The notes: generated by a model from the sequence alone, not told the origin. A stretch of 51,827 nucleotides of DNA from Deltaproteobacteria bacterium (GCA_016190375.1 JACPQR010000225.1:1-51827), one strand, 5' to 3'. Positions 27,443 through 35,869 are shown, numbered from the stretch's first letter. Translations and numbers: made by a program.

Positions 27443-28968
27443 TGAGCTACCCTCCCGGCCTCTTGCTCGAGCGAGTCGTCCTCAACCAGAACCGATTCCG
27501 CATCCCCGGCGTCGCGCCGGACCCGAGGGGTGCGGTCCTCGGCCAGAGGGGCGCGCTCCTGTTCCCATCGATCGATCGCGTCGTCGGCTTCTTCCGCGTG
27601 TACAGCGACGAGAACTCGATCGACGACCTGCTCTCCAGCCTCTCGATCCGCAAGGTGCGGACGAGCCTCGGTACCCACGAGTTCGTCGTCTGGTTCAACT
27701 CGACGAGCTCCTACGTCATGGACAAGGCCGCCGCCATCACCAAGCTCCTCGGCGGCTTCGCATTCACCGGGACGAGCCGGCACTTCGTCAAGTACCGCGA
27801 CGCCGCGTCACCCCTGGGCTACGACGTCGCTGAGCTCGAGCCCGAGGGTGGCGACATCGCGCTCTATCACGACACGTTCCGGCAGGTGTACTGGACGGAG
27901 CGCGAGATCGAGTTCGGCGATCTGCTCTTCAGGCTCTCGCCGCACCGCGTCCCGAAGAGCACCGTGCGGATGCCGGAGACGGTGCTGGTCCTCGCGCGAC
28001 CCGGGCTCGGCCCGTTCACGCAGGGCTACCTCGTCCGCAGCCGCGTCACCGCGGAGGTGGCGCTCGTCGAGCGCCCGGCCGCGAGCGCGTTCGACGAGGG
28101 ACCCGAGCGGCTCTTCCTGTTCAGGGCGCACGAGGTGCCCGAGCGAATCATCGACCTCCTGTGCGCCACGCCGGGCCTGGAGGTCTTCGATCCGCTGGGC
28201 GACAACTTCGGCGTCGAGCTCTGCTTCCGGCACCCGATCAACCTCGAGTCCTGCGCCTCGGTGTTCGCGAGCGACAGGCTCTACCTCTTCGCCGGCCGCC
28301 GCGATCGCGTGGAGATCCTCGAGAACCTCCCGCCCTTCACCGATCTGCGCCGGATCACCCGGCTGCAGGTCGACCTGGGAAGGGCCGACCCTGCACGCCT
28401 GAAGGCGTTGCCCCCGCGCTCCGATCCGGTCGGTCTGAAGGTCCGCCTCGTGACCACGACGGCGCCCTGGAAGCACGTCACCGCGACGGTGGTCCCGATC
28501 GCCCAGGCCGAGTGGCTGAGGAAGATGATCTACGTCCTGCCACCTCGGGTCCTGTCGAGCTTCCGCGTGTTCGTGGGCGAGGAACGGATAGTCCTCGTGT
28601 CGCAGGAGGGCGTCGAGAGCGTCCCGCTCGGGACCTACTACTACCCGTTCGGAAGCCAGATATTCCTTCCGGCGGGCTACACGCTCCTGCCGGCGGCTTC
28701 GCCTCAGGTGCTGCTCGATGCGCTCGGCGGCTCGCCGGGGACGCTCTTCTTCTTCGAGCCGGGAGGACAGGCGCCGCTGGCGCTCCGGGAGCCCGACTTC
28801 GCGCCGCTCGCGCGCCGGTCGCTCCTGGACGTGGCGTCCGTCCCCTCTCCAGCGGCAGCCCGCTCGACGGGCGACACGTCCGGGCCACGGCACCTCGTGC
28901 ACGACAGCCTCGGGCTCTTCCCCCTCTGGGGCGTTCCGGGCAAGAAGCTCCCCAAGAAGACGGAGTAG
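27442..28968 (+). CDS. Unknown beta-rich protein, first gene of the MoxR-VWA cluster
   Basis: 508 residues from the GTG that overlaps the lysE-like stop. I do not recognise it from motifs. It has no signal peptide or membrane helix. The sequence alternates short beta strands and turns over its whole length (GALLFPSIDRVVGFFRVY, RLFLFRAHEVPERIIDLL, PGLEVFDPLGDNFGVELCFRHPINL, RLYLFAGRRDRVEIL), with two related sub-blocks around 200-330. The last part holds LGTYYYPFGSQIFLPAGYTLLPA. Its place in front of MoxR and VWA genes suggests the third, target- or sensor-like component of a MoxR-VWA 'ternary' system, some of which are described with beta-propeller (bpX) or uncharacterised X domains. That link is from memory and unverified. 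It is followed after 8 bp by the next unknown gene. Confidence 0.75.
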   Translation: MSYPPGLLLERVVLNQNRFRIPGVAPDPRGAVLGQRGALLFPSIDRVVGFFRVYSDENSIDDLLSSLSIRKVRTSLGTHEFVVWFNSTSSYVMDKAAAITKLLGGFAFTGTSRHFVKYRDAASPLGYDVAELEPEGGDIALYHDTFRQVYWTEREIEFGDLLFRLSPHRVPKSTVRMPETVLVLARPGLGPFTQGYLVRSRVTAEVALVERPAASAFDEGPERLFLFRAHEVPERIIDLLCATPGLEVFDPLGDNFGVELCFRHPINLESCASVFASDRLYLFAGRRDRVEILENLPPFTDLRRITRLQVDLGRADPARLKALPPRSDPVGLKVRLVTTTAPWKHVTATVVPIAQAEWLRKMIYVLPPRVLSSFRVFVGEERIVLVSQEGVESVPLGTYYYPFGSQIFLPAGYTLLPAASPQVLLDALGGSPGTLFFFEPGGQAPLALREPDFAPLARRSLLDVASVPSPAAARSTGDTSGPRHLVHDSLGLFPLWGVPGKKLPKKTE

Positions 28969-28976
28969 GAGCGCGG

Positions 28977-30128
28977 GTGGCCGACAAGAAGCTGAGCGCC
29001 CTGCAGGGGCTTTTCGACCGGTTCTTCTCGGGGTTCATGGTGCCCCTGGTCCGCGGCGGAAAGGTGGAGATCGGCGCGCCGATCGCCCCCGGCGTGATCT
29101 CGTACTTCGAGGAGGCGGTGCCGTCCAACGGCGCCGATGCCGCGGAGCTCCTCGCGGCCCGACAGGCGATCGCGGCGGACGTGCTCGCCGAGGCGGTGCC
29201 CGCGGCGCCCAGCTCGGACGACATCCGCGTCGCCGCCGCTGTGCACAACATCCTGTACCGCACGCACCCAGATCTGGAACGGCTGGGCGCTGGCCGGGCG
29301 CGGCGGCGGGCGGCCGAGTGGGCGCGGCGCTTCCTCGAGGAGGCGCGCGAGCCGGAGGGGCGCAACGAGCTCGTCGAGCGGCACTCGATCGTGTGGCCGC
29401 TCTTCCGCACGAGCCGGGTCGACACCGTCCTGTACAACTGGTCGTACAGGTATCGTTTCTACGGCAGGGAGCCCCCGTCGCGCTTCCTGTACTGGCCCAC
29501 CGTGCGGCGAATACGCCAGGAGCACGCGGAGACGCCTTTCGGAGAGCTCCGGTTCGACGAGGAGGGGCTGGCGGTGCTCTCGTTCCTCATGCGCCGGAGC
29601 GCCCTGACCTCCCTGCTCACGCCCGCGAGGGCCCTTCCGCCCTTCATCTGGGACCACGACATGGTGGTCGCGCTCAGGGACCACGCCGTCTGCCGTGCCG
29701 TCACGTACGCGCACGTCGAGCAGGGCCTGGCGCGGACCGGCGGCCCGCTCGGGTTCGCCTTCGACCAGGCCGCGTCGGCCGGCGGGCTGGTCGCCGAGGA
29801 CCTGCGGTTCCTCGTGTGCTTCTACTACAACCTGCTCCTCACCCTGGCCGTAGGCGACCCGCACGGCCTCGCCAAGCAGATCGAGTCCGCGGGCCGGCAG
29901 ACCGCGAACAGGACCCTGTTTGCGCTCCAGCTCGCCATGCTGCAGCGGGTCGACCCGGGCTGGGCGCCGGCCCTTCCCCTCGCCGAGAGCGAGAGGGCCG
30001 CGGTCGTGGTCGCCCTCGCCGGCGCCGTCGGCACGGACGGCGAGACGCTCGGGCGGGCGGACGCGCTGGTGGCGGAGCTCCTCGCCGCCGGGCGGCAGGG
30101 CTTGCCGATGGCGGCCGTGGCGGGATAA
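28977..30128 (+). CDS. Unknown helical protein of the MoxR-VWA cluster
   Basis: 383 residues starting at a GTG with GGAG six bases upstream. There is no signal peptide or clear membrane span; I do not recognise a family. It looks mainly helical and has several conserved-looking aromatic blocks: LFDRFFSGFMVPLVRGGKVEIG, IVWPLFRTSRVDTVLYNWSYRYRFYG, FLYWPTVRRI, ALPPFIWDHDMVVALRDHAVC. The C-terminal third (LRFLVCFYYNLLLTLAVGD, RADALVAELLAAGRQGLPMAAV) is more regular. Tight spacing (8 bp before, 7 bp after) places it in one transcription unit with the 508-residue protein and MoxR, so it is likely a dedicated component of that system. Confidence 0.75.
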   Translation: MADKKLSALQGLFDRFFSGFMVPLVRGGKVEIGAPIAPGVISYFEEAVPSNGADAAELLAARQAIAADVLAEAVPAAPSSDDIRVAAAVHNILYRTHPDLERLGAGRARRRAAEWARRFLEEAREPEGRNELVERHSIVWPLFRTSRVDTVLYNWSYRYRFYGREPPSRFLYWPTVRRIRQEHAETPFGELRFDEEGLAVLSFLMRRSALTSLLTPARALPPFIWDHDMVVALRDHAVCRAVTYAHVEQGLARTGGPLGFAFDQAASAGGLVAEDLRFLVCFYYNLLLTLAVGDPHGLAKQIESAGRQTANRTLFALQLAMLQRVDPGWAPALPLAESERAAVVVALAGAVGTDGETLGRADALVAELLAAGRQGLPMAAVAG

Positions 30129-30135
30129 ACCTCCG

Positions 30136-31329
30136 ATGCCCATGCAAGAGACGAGACCGAAGGGCCAGCTTCCGCGCCTCGGGCCGAGCCTGCAGAACAT
30201 CGCGCGCACGCTGGAGGCGCACTTCCTCGGCAAGCAGGAGGTCATCCGGCTGATGCTGATCTCCGCAATCGCCGGGGAGCACATGGTCGTGGTCGGCCCC
30301 CCGGGGACGGCGAAGAGCGCGATGATCCGGATGTTCGCGCGGCTGATCGACGCCAAGTACTTCGAGTACCTGTTGACGCGGTTCACCGAGCCGAACGAGC
30401 TGTTCGGTCCGGTCGACATCTCCGCGTTCCGGACGGGCACCTACCGCCGCAAGACCGAGACGATGCTCCCCGAGTCGGAGATCGTGTTTCTGGACGAGGT
30501 CTTCAAGTCCAACAGCGCGATCCTCAACTCGCTGTTGACGCTCCTCAACGAGCGCATCTTCATGAACGGCCAGCAGCGGATCGACGTCCCGCTGATCTCG
30601 GTCTTCGGCGCGTCGAACGAGGTCCCGAACGACGAGACGCTGATGGCGATCTTCGATCGGTTCCTGCTCCGGGTCCGCTCCGACAACCTCGACAGCTACC
30701 ACTTCCACGACCTCCTGGCCCGCGGCATCCGGAACGAGGTGATGAAGATCACCGGCGCCGAACGATCCATGAGACCCGTCCTGCCGGCGCGGGAGCTGCA
30801 CGCGCTTCATGCGTCGTTCGACTCGTGCATGGTCTTCCCCGAGGAGTTCCTCGCGACCTACAAGGGCCTCGTCTTCCAGATCCGGAGCGAGGGCATCTCG
30901 CTCTCGGACCGGCGCGTCATCAAGATCACGAAGCTCCTCGCCGCGAGCGCTTTCCTGGACGGTCGCGCGGCCTGCGACGCGGGCGACTTCTTCGTGCTCA
31001 AGCACATCTGGAACAACCTCGATCAGTCCGAGATCCTCGCCGAGATCGTCGGTCCCGTGCTCGAGGCGTACTTCCGCGAGCACCCCGAGGCGCGCCGCCA
31101 CGCGGCCGCCGAGGTGGGTCTGGACGCCCTGATCAACGAGGTCAACCTGATCCGCGACCTGATCGCGTCCGGCGAGCCCCTGAGCGACATCCAGCTCTTC
31201 AGTCAGCTCAAGAGCCTGAACGAGATCCGCGCGGCCCTGCAGGCCATCGGGACCGAGCAGGCCACCCAGGTGGGCGGCATGGTCGACCAGCTCCTCGAGC
31301 ACGTCTTCCAGTCGTCGAAGTTCTCTTGA
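30136..31329 (+). CDS. MoxR-family AAA+ ATPase (RavA-like)
   Basis: 397 residues. AAA+ motifs are clear: Walker A GPPGTAKS (54-61), TRFTEPNELFGPVDISAFRTGTYRRKTETMLPESE (the RavA/MoxR signature block), Walker B IVFLDEVFKSNSAILNSLLTLLNERIF (Asp120-Glu121) and sensor 1 SVFGASNEVPND, followed by a C-terminal helical lid. MoxR ATPases act as chaperones or maturation factors, usually with a VWA-domain partner; the VWA gene lies two genes downstream. The protein is cytoplasmic. ATG at 30136 or two codons later at 30142 are both possible. A 117-bp gap follows before the flavoprotein gene, the largest break within the cluster. Confidence 0.93.
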   Translation: MPMQETRPKGQLPRLGPSLQNIARTLEAHFLGKQEVIRLMLISAIAGEHMVVVGPPGTAKSAMIRMFARLIDAKYFEYLLTRFTEPNELFGPVDISAFRTGTYRRKTETMLPESEIVFLDEVFKSNSAILNSLLTLLNERIFMNGQQRIDVPLISVFGASNEVPNDETLMAIFDRFLLRVRSDNLDSYHFHDLLARGIRNEVMKITGAERSMRPVLPARELHALHASFDSCMVFPEEFLATYKGLVFQIRSEGISLSDRRVIKITKLLAASAFLDGRAACDAGDFFVLKHIWNNLDQSEILAEIVGPVLEAYFREHPEARRHAAAEVGLDALINEVNLIRDLIASGEPLSDIQLFSQLKSLNEIRAALQAIGTEQATQVGGMVDQLLEHVFQSSKFS

Positions 31330-31446
31330 CACGCCTGTCGCGCGTCGACGCCGTCGTCGTCCGGTGATTGCCGCGCTCGTCACCCACCGACTTCGGCCTT
31401 CGCGAGAGCCCCTTGCGCGTGCCTGCCGCCTCATCAGGTTGTGGGC

Positions 31447-32409
31447 ATGGAGCGCCTCATCATCATCGGATCCGGCCCGGCGGGATTGACCGCGGCGATC
31501 TACGCTGCCAGGGCGCGCCTCGATCCGCTCGTGCTGGAGGGATCGCTCTCGAACGAGCGCGGCGAGACGCCCGGCGGGCAGCTCATGACGACGACCGACG
31601 TCGAGAACGTCCCGGGGTTCCCCGAGGGAGTGCAGGGGCCGGACTTCATGGAGCTCCTGCGGAAGCAGGCGACCCGGTTCGGAGCGAGGGCCGTGCAGGA
31701 GGACGCCTCCCGGGTCGACCTCGGGCGCCACCCCTTCGTGGTCGAGGCGTCGGACGGCGAGAAGCGCGAGGCGCTCGCCCTGATCGTCGCGACCGGTGCC
31801 CGCGCGAAGAAGGCCGACCCCGAAGGCCACGAGCGCTTCTGGCAGCGCGGCGTGAGCGCGTGCGCGATCTGCGACGGCGCGCTGCCGATCTTCCGCGACA
31901 AGCCGCTGGCGATCGTGGGCGGCGGGGACAGCGCCATGGACGAGGCCGGCTTCCTGTCGCGGACGGCCAGCCGCGTCTTCGTCATCCACCGTCGCGACGA
32001 GCTTCGGGCGTCGAGGATCCTGCAGGAGCGCGTCCTCGCGAACCGCAAGATCGAGGTGGTCTGGAGCCACGTGGTCGAGGCGCTCGAGGGCGGCGAGATG
32101 CTCGAGCGCGTGGCCCTTCGCTCAACCAGGGACGGGTCGAGACGCAAGCTCGAGGTCGCCGGCCTCTTCTGGGCCATAGGCCACGTGCCGAACACGGCCT
32201 TCCTCGCGGGCCAGGTTCGAATGGACGAGTCCGGCTACATCGTCCTCGAGGACGGCCACGGCCAGCGAACCAGCGTTCCCGGCGTCTTCGCCGCCGGGGA
32301 CGTCGCGGACCGGCGCTACCGGCAGGTCGTGACCGCCGCGGGCGCAGGCTGCGCCGCCGCGCTCGACGCGGAGCGATGGCTCGCCGAGGTCGAGCACTCG
32401 CGAGCCTAG
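31447..32409 (+). CDS. Thioredoxin-reductase-like flavoprotein
   Basis: 320 residues, the usual TrxB length. It has the N-terminal FAD motif IIIGSGPAGLTAAI, the segment PGGQLMTTTDVENVPGFPEG, the redox-active CAIC (139-142), the NADPH motif IVGGGDSAMDEA and the C-terminal GVFAAGDVADRRYRQVVTAAGAG. It therefore has everything needed to move electrons from NADPH through FAD to a thioredoxin-like partner. No thioredoxin gene is in the window. It lies between moxR and the VWA gene, on the same strand, 117 bp after the former and 24 bp before the latter. It may be a housekeeping trxB that happens to sit here, or a dedicated redox part of the cluster. A GTG two codons upstream is an alternative start. 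Confidence 0.92.
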   Translation: MERLIIIGSGPAGLTAAIYAARARLDPLVLEGSLSNERGETPGGQLMTTTDVENVPGFPEGVQGPDFMELLRKQATRFGARAVQEDASRVDLGRHPFVVEASDGEKREALALIVATGARAKKADPEGHERFWQRGVSACAICDGALPIFRDKPLAIVGGGDSAMDEAGFLSRTASRVFVIHRRDELRASRILQERVLANRKIEVVWSHVVEALEGGEMLERVALRSTRDGSRRKLEVAGLFWAIGHVPNTAFLAGQVRMDESGYIVLEDGHGQRTSVPGVFAAGDVADRRYRQVVTAAGAGCAAALDAERWLAEVEHSRA

Positions 32410-32433
32410 CGATGGTGCTATCTTCGCCCCTCG

Positions 32434-33909
32434 ATGCCCGTTCCCCAGAAGCTGGAGACGACCGAGATCGCCCGCGAGATTGGCGGCCTCGCGCTCTCCT
32501 GCGTCCGGGCCGAGAACCCCATGCTCCTCATCAGGGCCGCGACGTGGCGGAACACGCTCAGGCGGATCGGGGTGCACGTTCCGTTCTTCGTCGTCCATGA
32601 CATCGGGCTCGTCCTGTGCGCGGACGAGGCGGCGGCGCCGCTCGGGCCTCGGGAACGGGTGGATACCGGGCTGCAAGGAGCAGCAGGCGATCCCGGGACG
32701 CTGTCGGGGCAGTACACGGAGCTGCTCCGCGACATCTCCTCGTGCGAGGTGGTCGACAAGGCGCGGGCCTGGCGGCTCGAGGACGAGCTGGTCGCGGTGC
32801 TGCTCGCGAAGCTCCTCGGGCAGCTCTTCGACCGCTGGCCCGAGCGCAGGCTCGCCCCCATCGGCGACAACCTGCCCATGGACCCCGACCTGTACGCGAA
32901 CCTCGGCCCGCAGATCGGACACCTGTTCGCGCGCTTCGACCGGACCGCGGAGACGAGCTTCCTCAGGTTCATCTGCCAGCAACGCCTTCATCTGCTCACG
33001 GCCGTCGAGCAGGTCGACCTCGACACGCTGCGGCTGCTCGGTCTGTTCGGCGGCGAGGCCGGCGCGGCGGGGCTGGTCGACCTCATGGACCTGTTCCAGG
33101 TGTTCTCGAGCCCCGAGGCGAACGACGTCATCAACTTCTCGCTCGACATCCTGCCGTCGGTCCTCGAGACGAAGCGCGCCAACTGCCAGCAGACCTTCAG
33201 CGTGGACGGGTACTCGGGCCTGACGCGGCGCGGTCATCTGGACAACCTTCTCCTGTCGGAGATGGCCTACGACGACGACCTGTTCGAGGCGCGCTACCTG
33301 GAGAACGAGCTCTTCTACTACGCCCACGAGAAGCAGCGCGAGGAGGAGCGGCGGCTGCACTACATCGTCGTCGACGCCTCGGCCTCGATGCGCGGCGTCC
33401 GCCAGGTGTTCGCCAGGGGTCTCGCCCTGACCCTGACGAAGAAGCTCAGCCTGCGCGGCGAGGACGTGTACCTCAGGTTCTTCGACAGCCGCCTGTACGA
33501 TCTGGTCAGGGTGCGCAACGGGTCGGTGAACGTGCCCTACCTCCTGTGCTTCCGCTCGGAGCGCGGCCGCAACTACGCCAAGGTCTTCTCGCAGCTCCAC
33601 CTCGACCTGCTCAAGCTGCAGCGGCGCGAGCGGCGGAGCGCGGCCCTGTACATAGTCACCCACGCCGAGTGCCACATTCCGGTGGACCTGGTCGACAAGC
33701 TCCGCAAGAGCGCCTTCGTCTACGGGGTCTTCATCCTGCCCTCGGGCGAGGTGGAGCTCGATTACCTGACGCTCCTGCACCGCCACCAGATCGTCGACGC
33801 CCAGACGCTCATGAACCGCAAGGAGCGCGCCGAGCGAGCGCTCGAGATCATCGACGACGCGGCACGGATGACCCAACCACCCCCACCACCCCCGGGAACC
33901 GAGGTGTGA
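32434..33909 (+). CDS. VWA-domain protein, MoxR partner
   Basis: 491 residues. The N-terminal 300 residues are helical and not assignable (ETTEIAREIGGLALSCVRAEN, LEDELVAVLLAKLLGQLFDRW). The C-terminal third is a von Willebrand A domain with the metal-ion-dependent adhesion site DASAS (Asp314, Ser316, Ser318) after HYIVV, and later ALYIVTHAECHIPVDLV and FVYGVFILPSG strands. The layout, helical N-terminus plus C-terminal VWA, matches the ViaA/CoxE-like partners of MoxR ATPases, which bring clients to the ATPase. The tail ends in a Pro-run (MTQPPPPPPGTEV) that is partly duplicated 173 bp downstream. The stop overlaps a small ORF (TGATG). Confidence 0.9.
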   Translation: MPVPQKLETTEIAREIGGLALSCVRAENPMLLIRAATWRNTLRRIGVHVPFFVVHDIGLVLCADEAAAPLGPRERVDTGLQGAAGDPGTLSGQYTELLRDISSCEVVDKARAWRLEDELVAVLLAKLLGQLFDRWPERRLAPIGDNLPMDPDLYANLGPQIGHLFARFDRTAETSFLRFICQQRLHLLTAVEQVDLDTLRLLGLFGGEAGAAGLVDLMDLFQVFSSPEANDVINFSLDILPSVLETKRANCQQTFSVDGYSGLTRRGHLDNLLLSEMAYDDDLFEARYLENELFYYAHEKQREEERRLHYIVVDASASMRGVRQVFARGLALTLTKKLSLRGEDVYLRFFDSRLYDLVRVRNGSVNVPYLLCFRSERGRNYAKVFSQLHLDLLKLQRRERRSAALYIVTHAECHIPVDLVDKLRKSAFVYGVFILPSGEVELDYLTLLHRHQIVDAQTLMNRKERAERALEIIDDAARMTQPPPPPPGTEV

Positions 33910-34082
33910 TGGTGCGACCCGGGGACGTGTTCTCGTTGCGACAGCGAACGGAGGCGGATTCACTCCGCCGTAGTGAGCGCGCGCACCGAGCTCCGAAGCG
34001 GGGGGCCCGCGGGGGGGCGCAGCCCAGCCCGCGCTCGATGATGACCCAGCCGCCTCCACCCCCAGCAGGAACGGAAGCGTAG
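33909..34082 (+). CDS. Possible 57-residue ORF built on the dispersed repeat
   Basis: An ATG overlapping the VWA stop (TGATG) opens a 57-codon frame that ends in a TAG overlapping the GTG of the next gene, so it is perfectly fitted for coupled translation. Most of it is the dispersed 85-bp repeat (TEADSLRRSERAHRA ... RGARGGAQPSP). Its last 14 residues, MMTQPPPPPAGTEA, closely copy the VWA tail. It may be a real small protein, or the footprint of a repeat insertion that duplicated the VWA gene end and happened to preserve coupling. Confidence 0.35.
   Translation: MVRPGDVFSLRQRTEADSLRRSERAHRAPKRGARGGAQPSPRSMMTQPPPPPAGTEA
33953..34037 (+). repeat. Dispersed 85-bp repeat, copy 1
   Basis: It begins with GGCGGATTCACTCCGCC, an inverted repeat with a 6-bp stem. 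A variable stretch of about 27 bp follows, then a G/C-rich block (AGCGGGGGGCCCG, then GGGGGGGCGCAGCCC) ending in GCCCGCGCTCG. Copy 2 lies at 51017-51100; both ends are nearly identical while the middle differs. It resembles REP/MITE-type intergenic elements. Confidence 0.8.
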
Positions 34083-35866
34083 TGGACAAGGTCGAGGCGG
34101 CCCGCAAGGCCAGGCAGCTCCTCTCCCAGAACCACGCGGCCGAGGCCTTCAAGTTCCTCTGGTACCTCGCCGAGCAGACCCACCTCGTCGACGCCGAGTA
34201 CGACGAGAACCTCCGACAGCTCGCGAACTGCTACCGGATGGTCGGACGCCCGCGCAACGCCGCCTTCGTCCACCTCTACCTGCACGACGTCCAGCGCGCG
34301 GCCCAGCTCTTCGGGACGGCGCCGCGGGACATCGCACGATGCCAGGCCATCTCGGGGGATCACCGCTCGGGGGCGGCTCAGTTCCTGGAGGCGGGCCGTC
34401 CGGCGCACGCCGCGATCGAGTACGAGCGGGCGAAGGACGATCCGGCGGCGAGGGTCCTGTGGGAACGGATCTCGCAGGACCCGAGGTCGCGCTCCGATCC
34501 ATACGTGAGCTCGCTCGTGTCCTTCAACCTGGGGCGGTGCTGCGCGCGGCTGGGCGATCGCGCGGCGGCGCGCAAGTCGCTGGTCAACGCGACGCGCCTG
34601 CTCGAGGAGGCCGCGGACGACTTCGAGACGCGGGGGCTGCGCGAGCGAGCCTTCGATTGCTTCCAGATCCTCATGACCCTGGGTCGGGACGAGAAGCAGT
34701 TCGAGAACCTGGCCGAGGGCTACCTCAACTGCATCCGGATCCTCAAGGAAGACCACCTGAAGTACTACGTGCTCCAGTACTTCGAGGACTTCCAGAAGAT
34801 CGCGCTCGAGAGGGAGGAGCACCACGCGGCCGCGACACTGTTCCGCGAGTCGGCCGAGTACTGCCAGCGGCTCGGCCTGCCCTACGAGCGCTCGTATCGA
34901 AAGCGCTGCGCGACGACCTGGGTGCTCGGGGCGCACAAGACGATCGCGGACGGCGGCCCCCTCGAGCTCGCCGAGAACGCGTACCTCGCGGCGATCGACG
35001 GCTTCAACGCGCTCGGCGACTACGTGCGCGTCAAGGGCTGCTACGACGCGCTGTGCAAGCTCGAGCTCGGCGTCGAGAAGCAGAAGCGCTATGCCCGGAT
35101 CTCGGCGCGCTACGACAACGCGTACGAGGCGGAGGTGGATGCGCCCCCGTTTCCCGACTACCTCAGGCAGGACACCGCCTACCCGGACATCTGGTACCTC
35201 GACCTCATCGAGTGGGAGCAGGCCGGCGACATCGGCGAGGTCTCGACCGAGATCCTCGTGGACCTGAAGTACCCGGACGTCACGAGGCGCAAGGCGCTCC
35301 TGTGCAGGCTACACGCTCTCGACGCGCCCGAGGGCGACGAGGAGCAGCTCGCCGTCCTCGCCGAGAGGCTCGGCCAGATCCAGCTCTACGCGTCGCTCTC
35401 CCCGCTCGAGCGCATGGTGACGCACCCGGCGGCCCGGGTCCGCGCCGCGGTGATGCGGGCCCTGAGGACGCTCTTCTACAAGCGGAGCTTCGGGCTGCTC
35501 GTCAAGGGTCTCGCGGATCCGGAGGCGGCGGTCCGCCGTGACGCGCTCGCCGCCGTCTCGGCGCTCCACTTCCCGCACGCCTTCGATCCGCTCGTGCGGA
35601 TCTTCCGCGAGGCGACCGACCCGGAGGTCAAGCTCGCCGCGCTCGGGAGCGTGGGCAGGATCAACACGCTCGAGGCAGCAGATTTCCTCCTCGAGGTGCT
35701 CCGCCACGGGGAGTCGCAGTTCCGCACGACGGCGAAGGACCTCCTGGTCAACCTCGACCTGCAGGACCTGCCCACGATCCTTCGCCAGAGCCTCGCGCTC
35801 GAGACGGGCGAGAGCCGGAACCTGATCGCCCAGGTCCTGCGGGCCAAGGGCGACTTCGGAGTCTGA
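34082..35866 (+). CDS. TPR and HEAT-repeat scaffold protein of the MoxR-VWA cluster
   Basis: 594 residues starting at a GTG that overlaps the small ORF stop (TAGTG). The first 330 residues are TPR-like helical pairs (LRQLANCYRMVGRPRNAAFVHLYL, LVSFNLGRCCARLGDRAAARKSLVNATRLL, AENAYLAAIDGFNALGDYVRV). The last 180 residues are HEAT repeats (LSPLERMVTHPAARVRAAVMRAL, GLADPEAAVRRDALAAVSALHF, REATDPEVKLAALGSVGRINTLEAADFLLEVL). No enzyme motif is present, and it is cytoplasmic. Such alpha-solenoids usually hold several partners together, so it probably organises the MoxR, VWA and unknown components. It ends 3 bp from the convergent PEGA gene. Confidence 0.88.
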   Translation: MDKVEAARKARQLLSQNHAAEAFKFLWYLAEQTHLVDAEYDENLRQLANCYRMVGRPRNAAFVHLYLHDVQRAAQLFGTAPRDIARCQAISGDHRSGAAQFLEAGRPAHAAIEYERAKDDPAARVLWERISQDPRSRSDPYVSSLVSFNLGRCCARLGDRAAARKSLVNATRLLEEAADDFETRGLRERAFDCFQILMTLGRDEKQFENLAEGYLNCIRILKEDHLKYYVLQYFEDFQKIALEREEHHAAATLFRESAEYCQRLGLPYERSYRKRCATTWVLGAHKTIADGGPLELAENAYLAAIDGFNALGDYVRVKGCYDALCKLELGVEKQKRYARISARYDNAYEAEVDAPPFPDYLRQDTAYPDIWYLDLIEWEQAGDIGEVSTEILVDLKYPDVTRRKALLCRLHALDAPEGDEEQLAVLAERLGQIQLYASLSPLERMVTHPAARVRAAVMRALRTLFYKRSFGLLVKGLADPEAAVRRDALAAVSALHFPHAFDPLVRIFREATDPEVKLAALGSVGRINTLEAADFLLEVLRHGESQFRTTAKDLLVNLDLQDLPTILRQSLALETGESRNLIAQVLRAKGDFGV

Positions 35867-35869
35867 TCC

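Noticed and set aside
31326..31354. TTGACA at the end of the MoxR gene as a promoter for the TrxR gene
   Set aside because: No -10-like hexamer occurs at 16-19 bp spacing.
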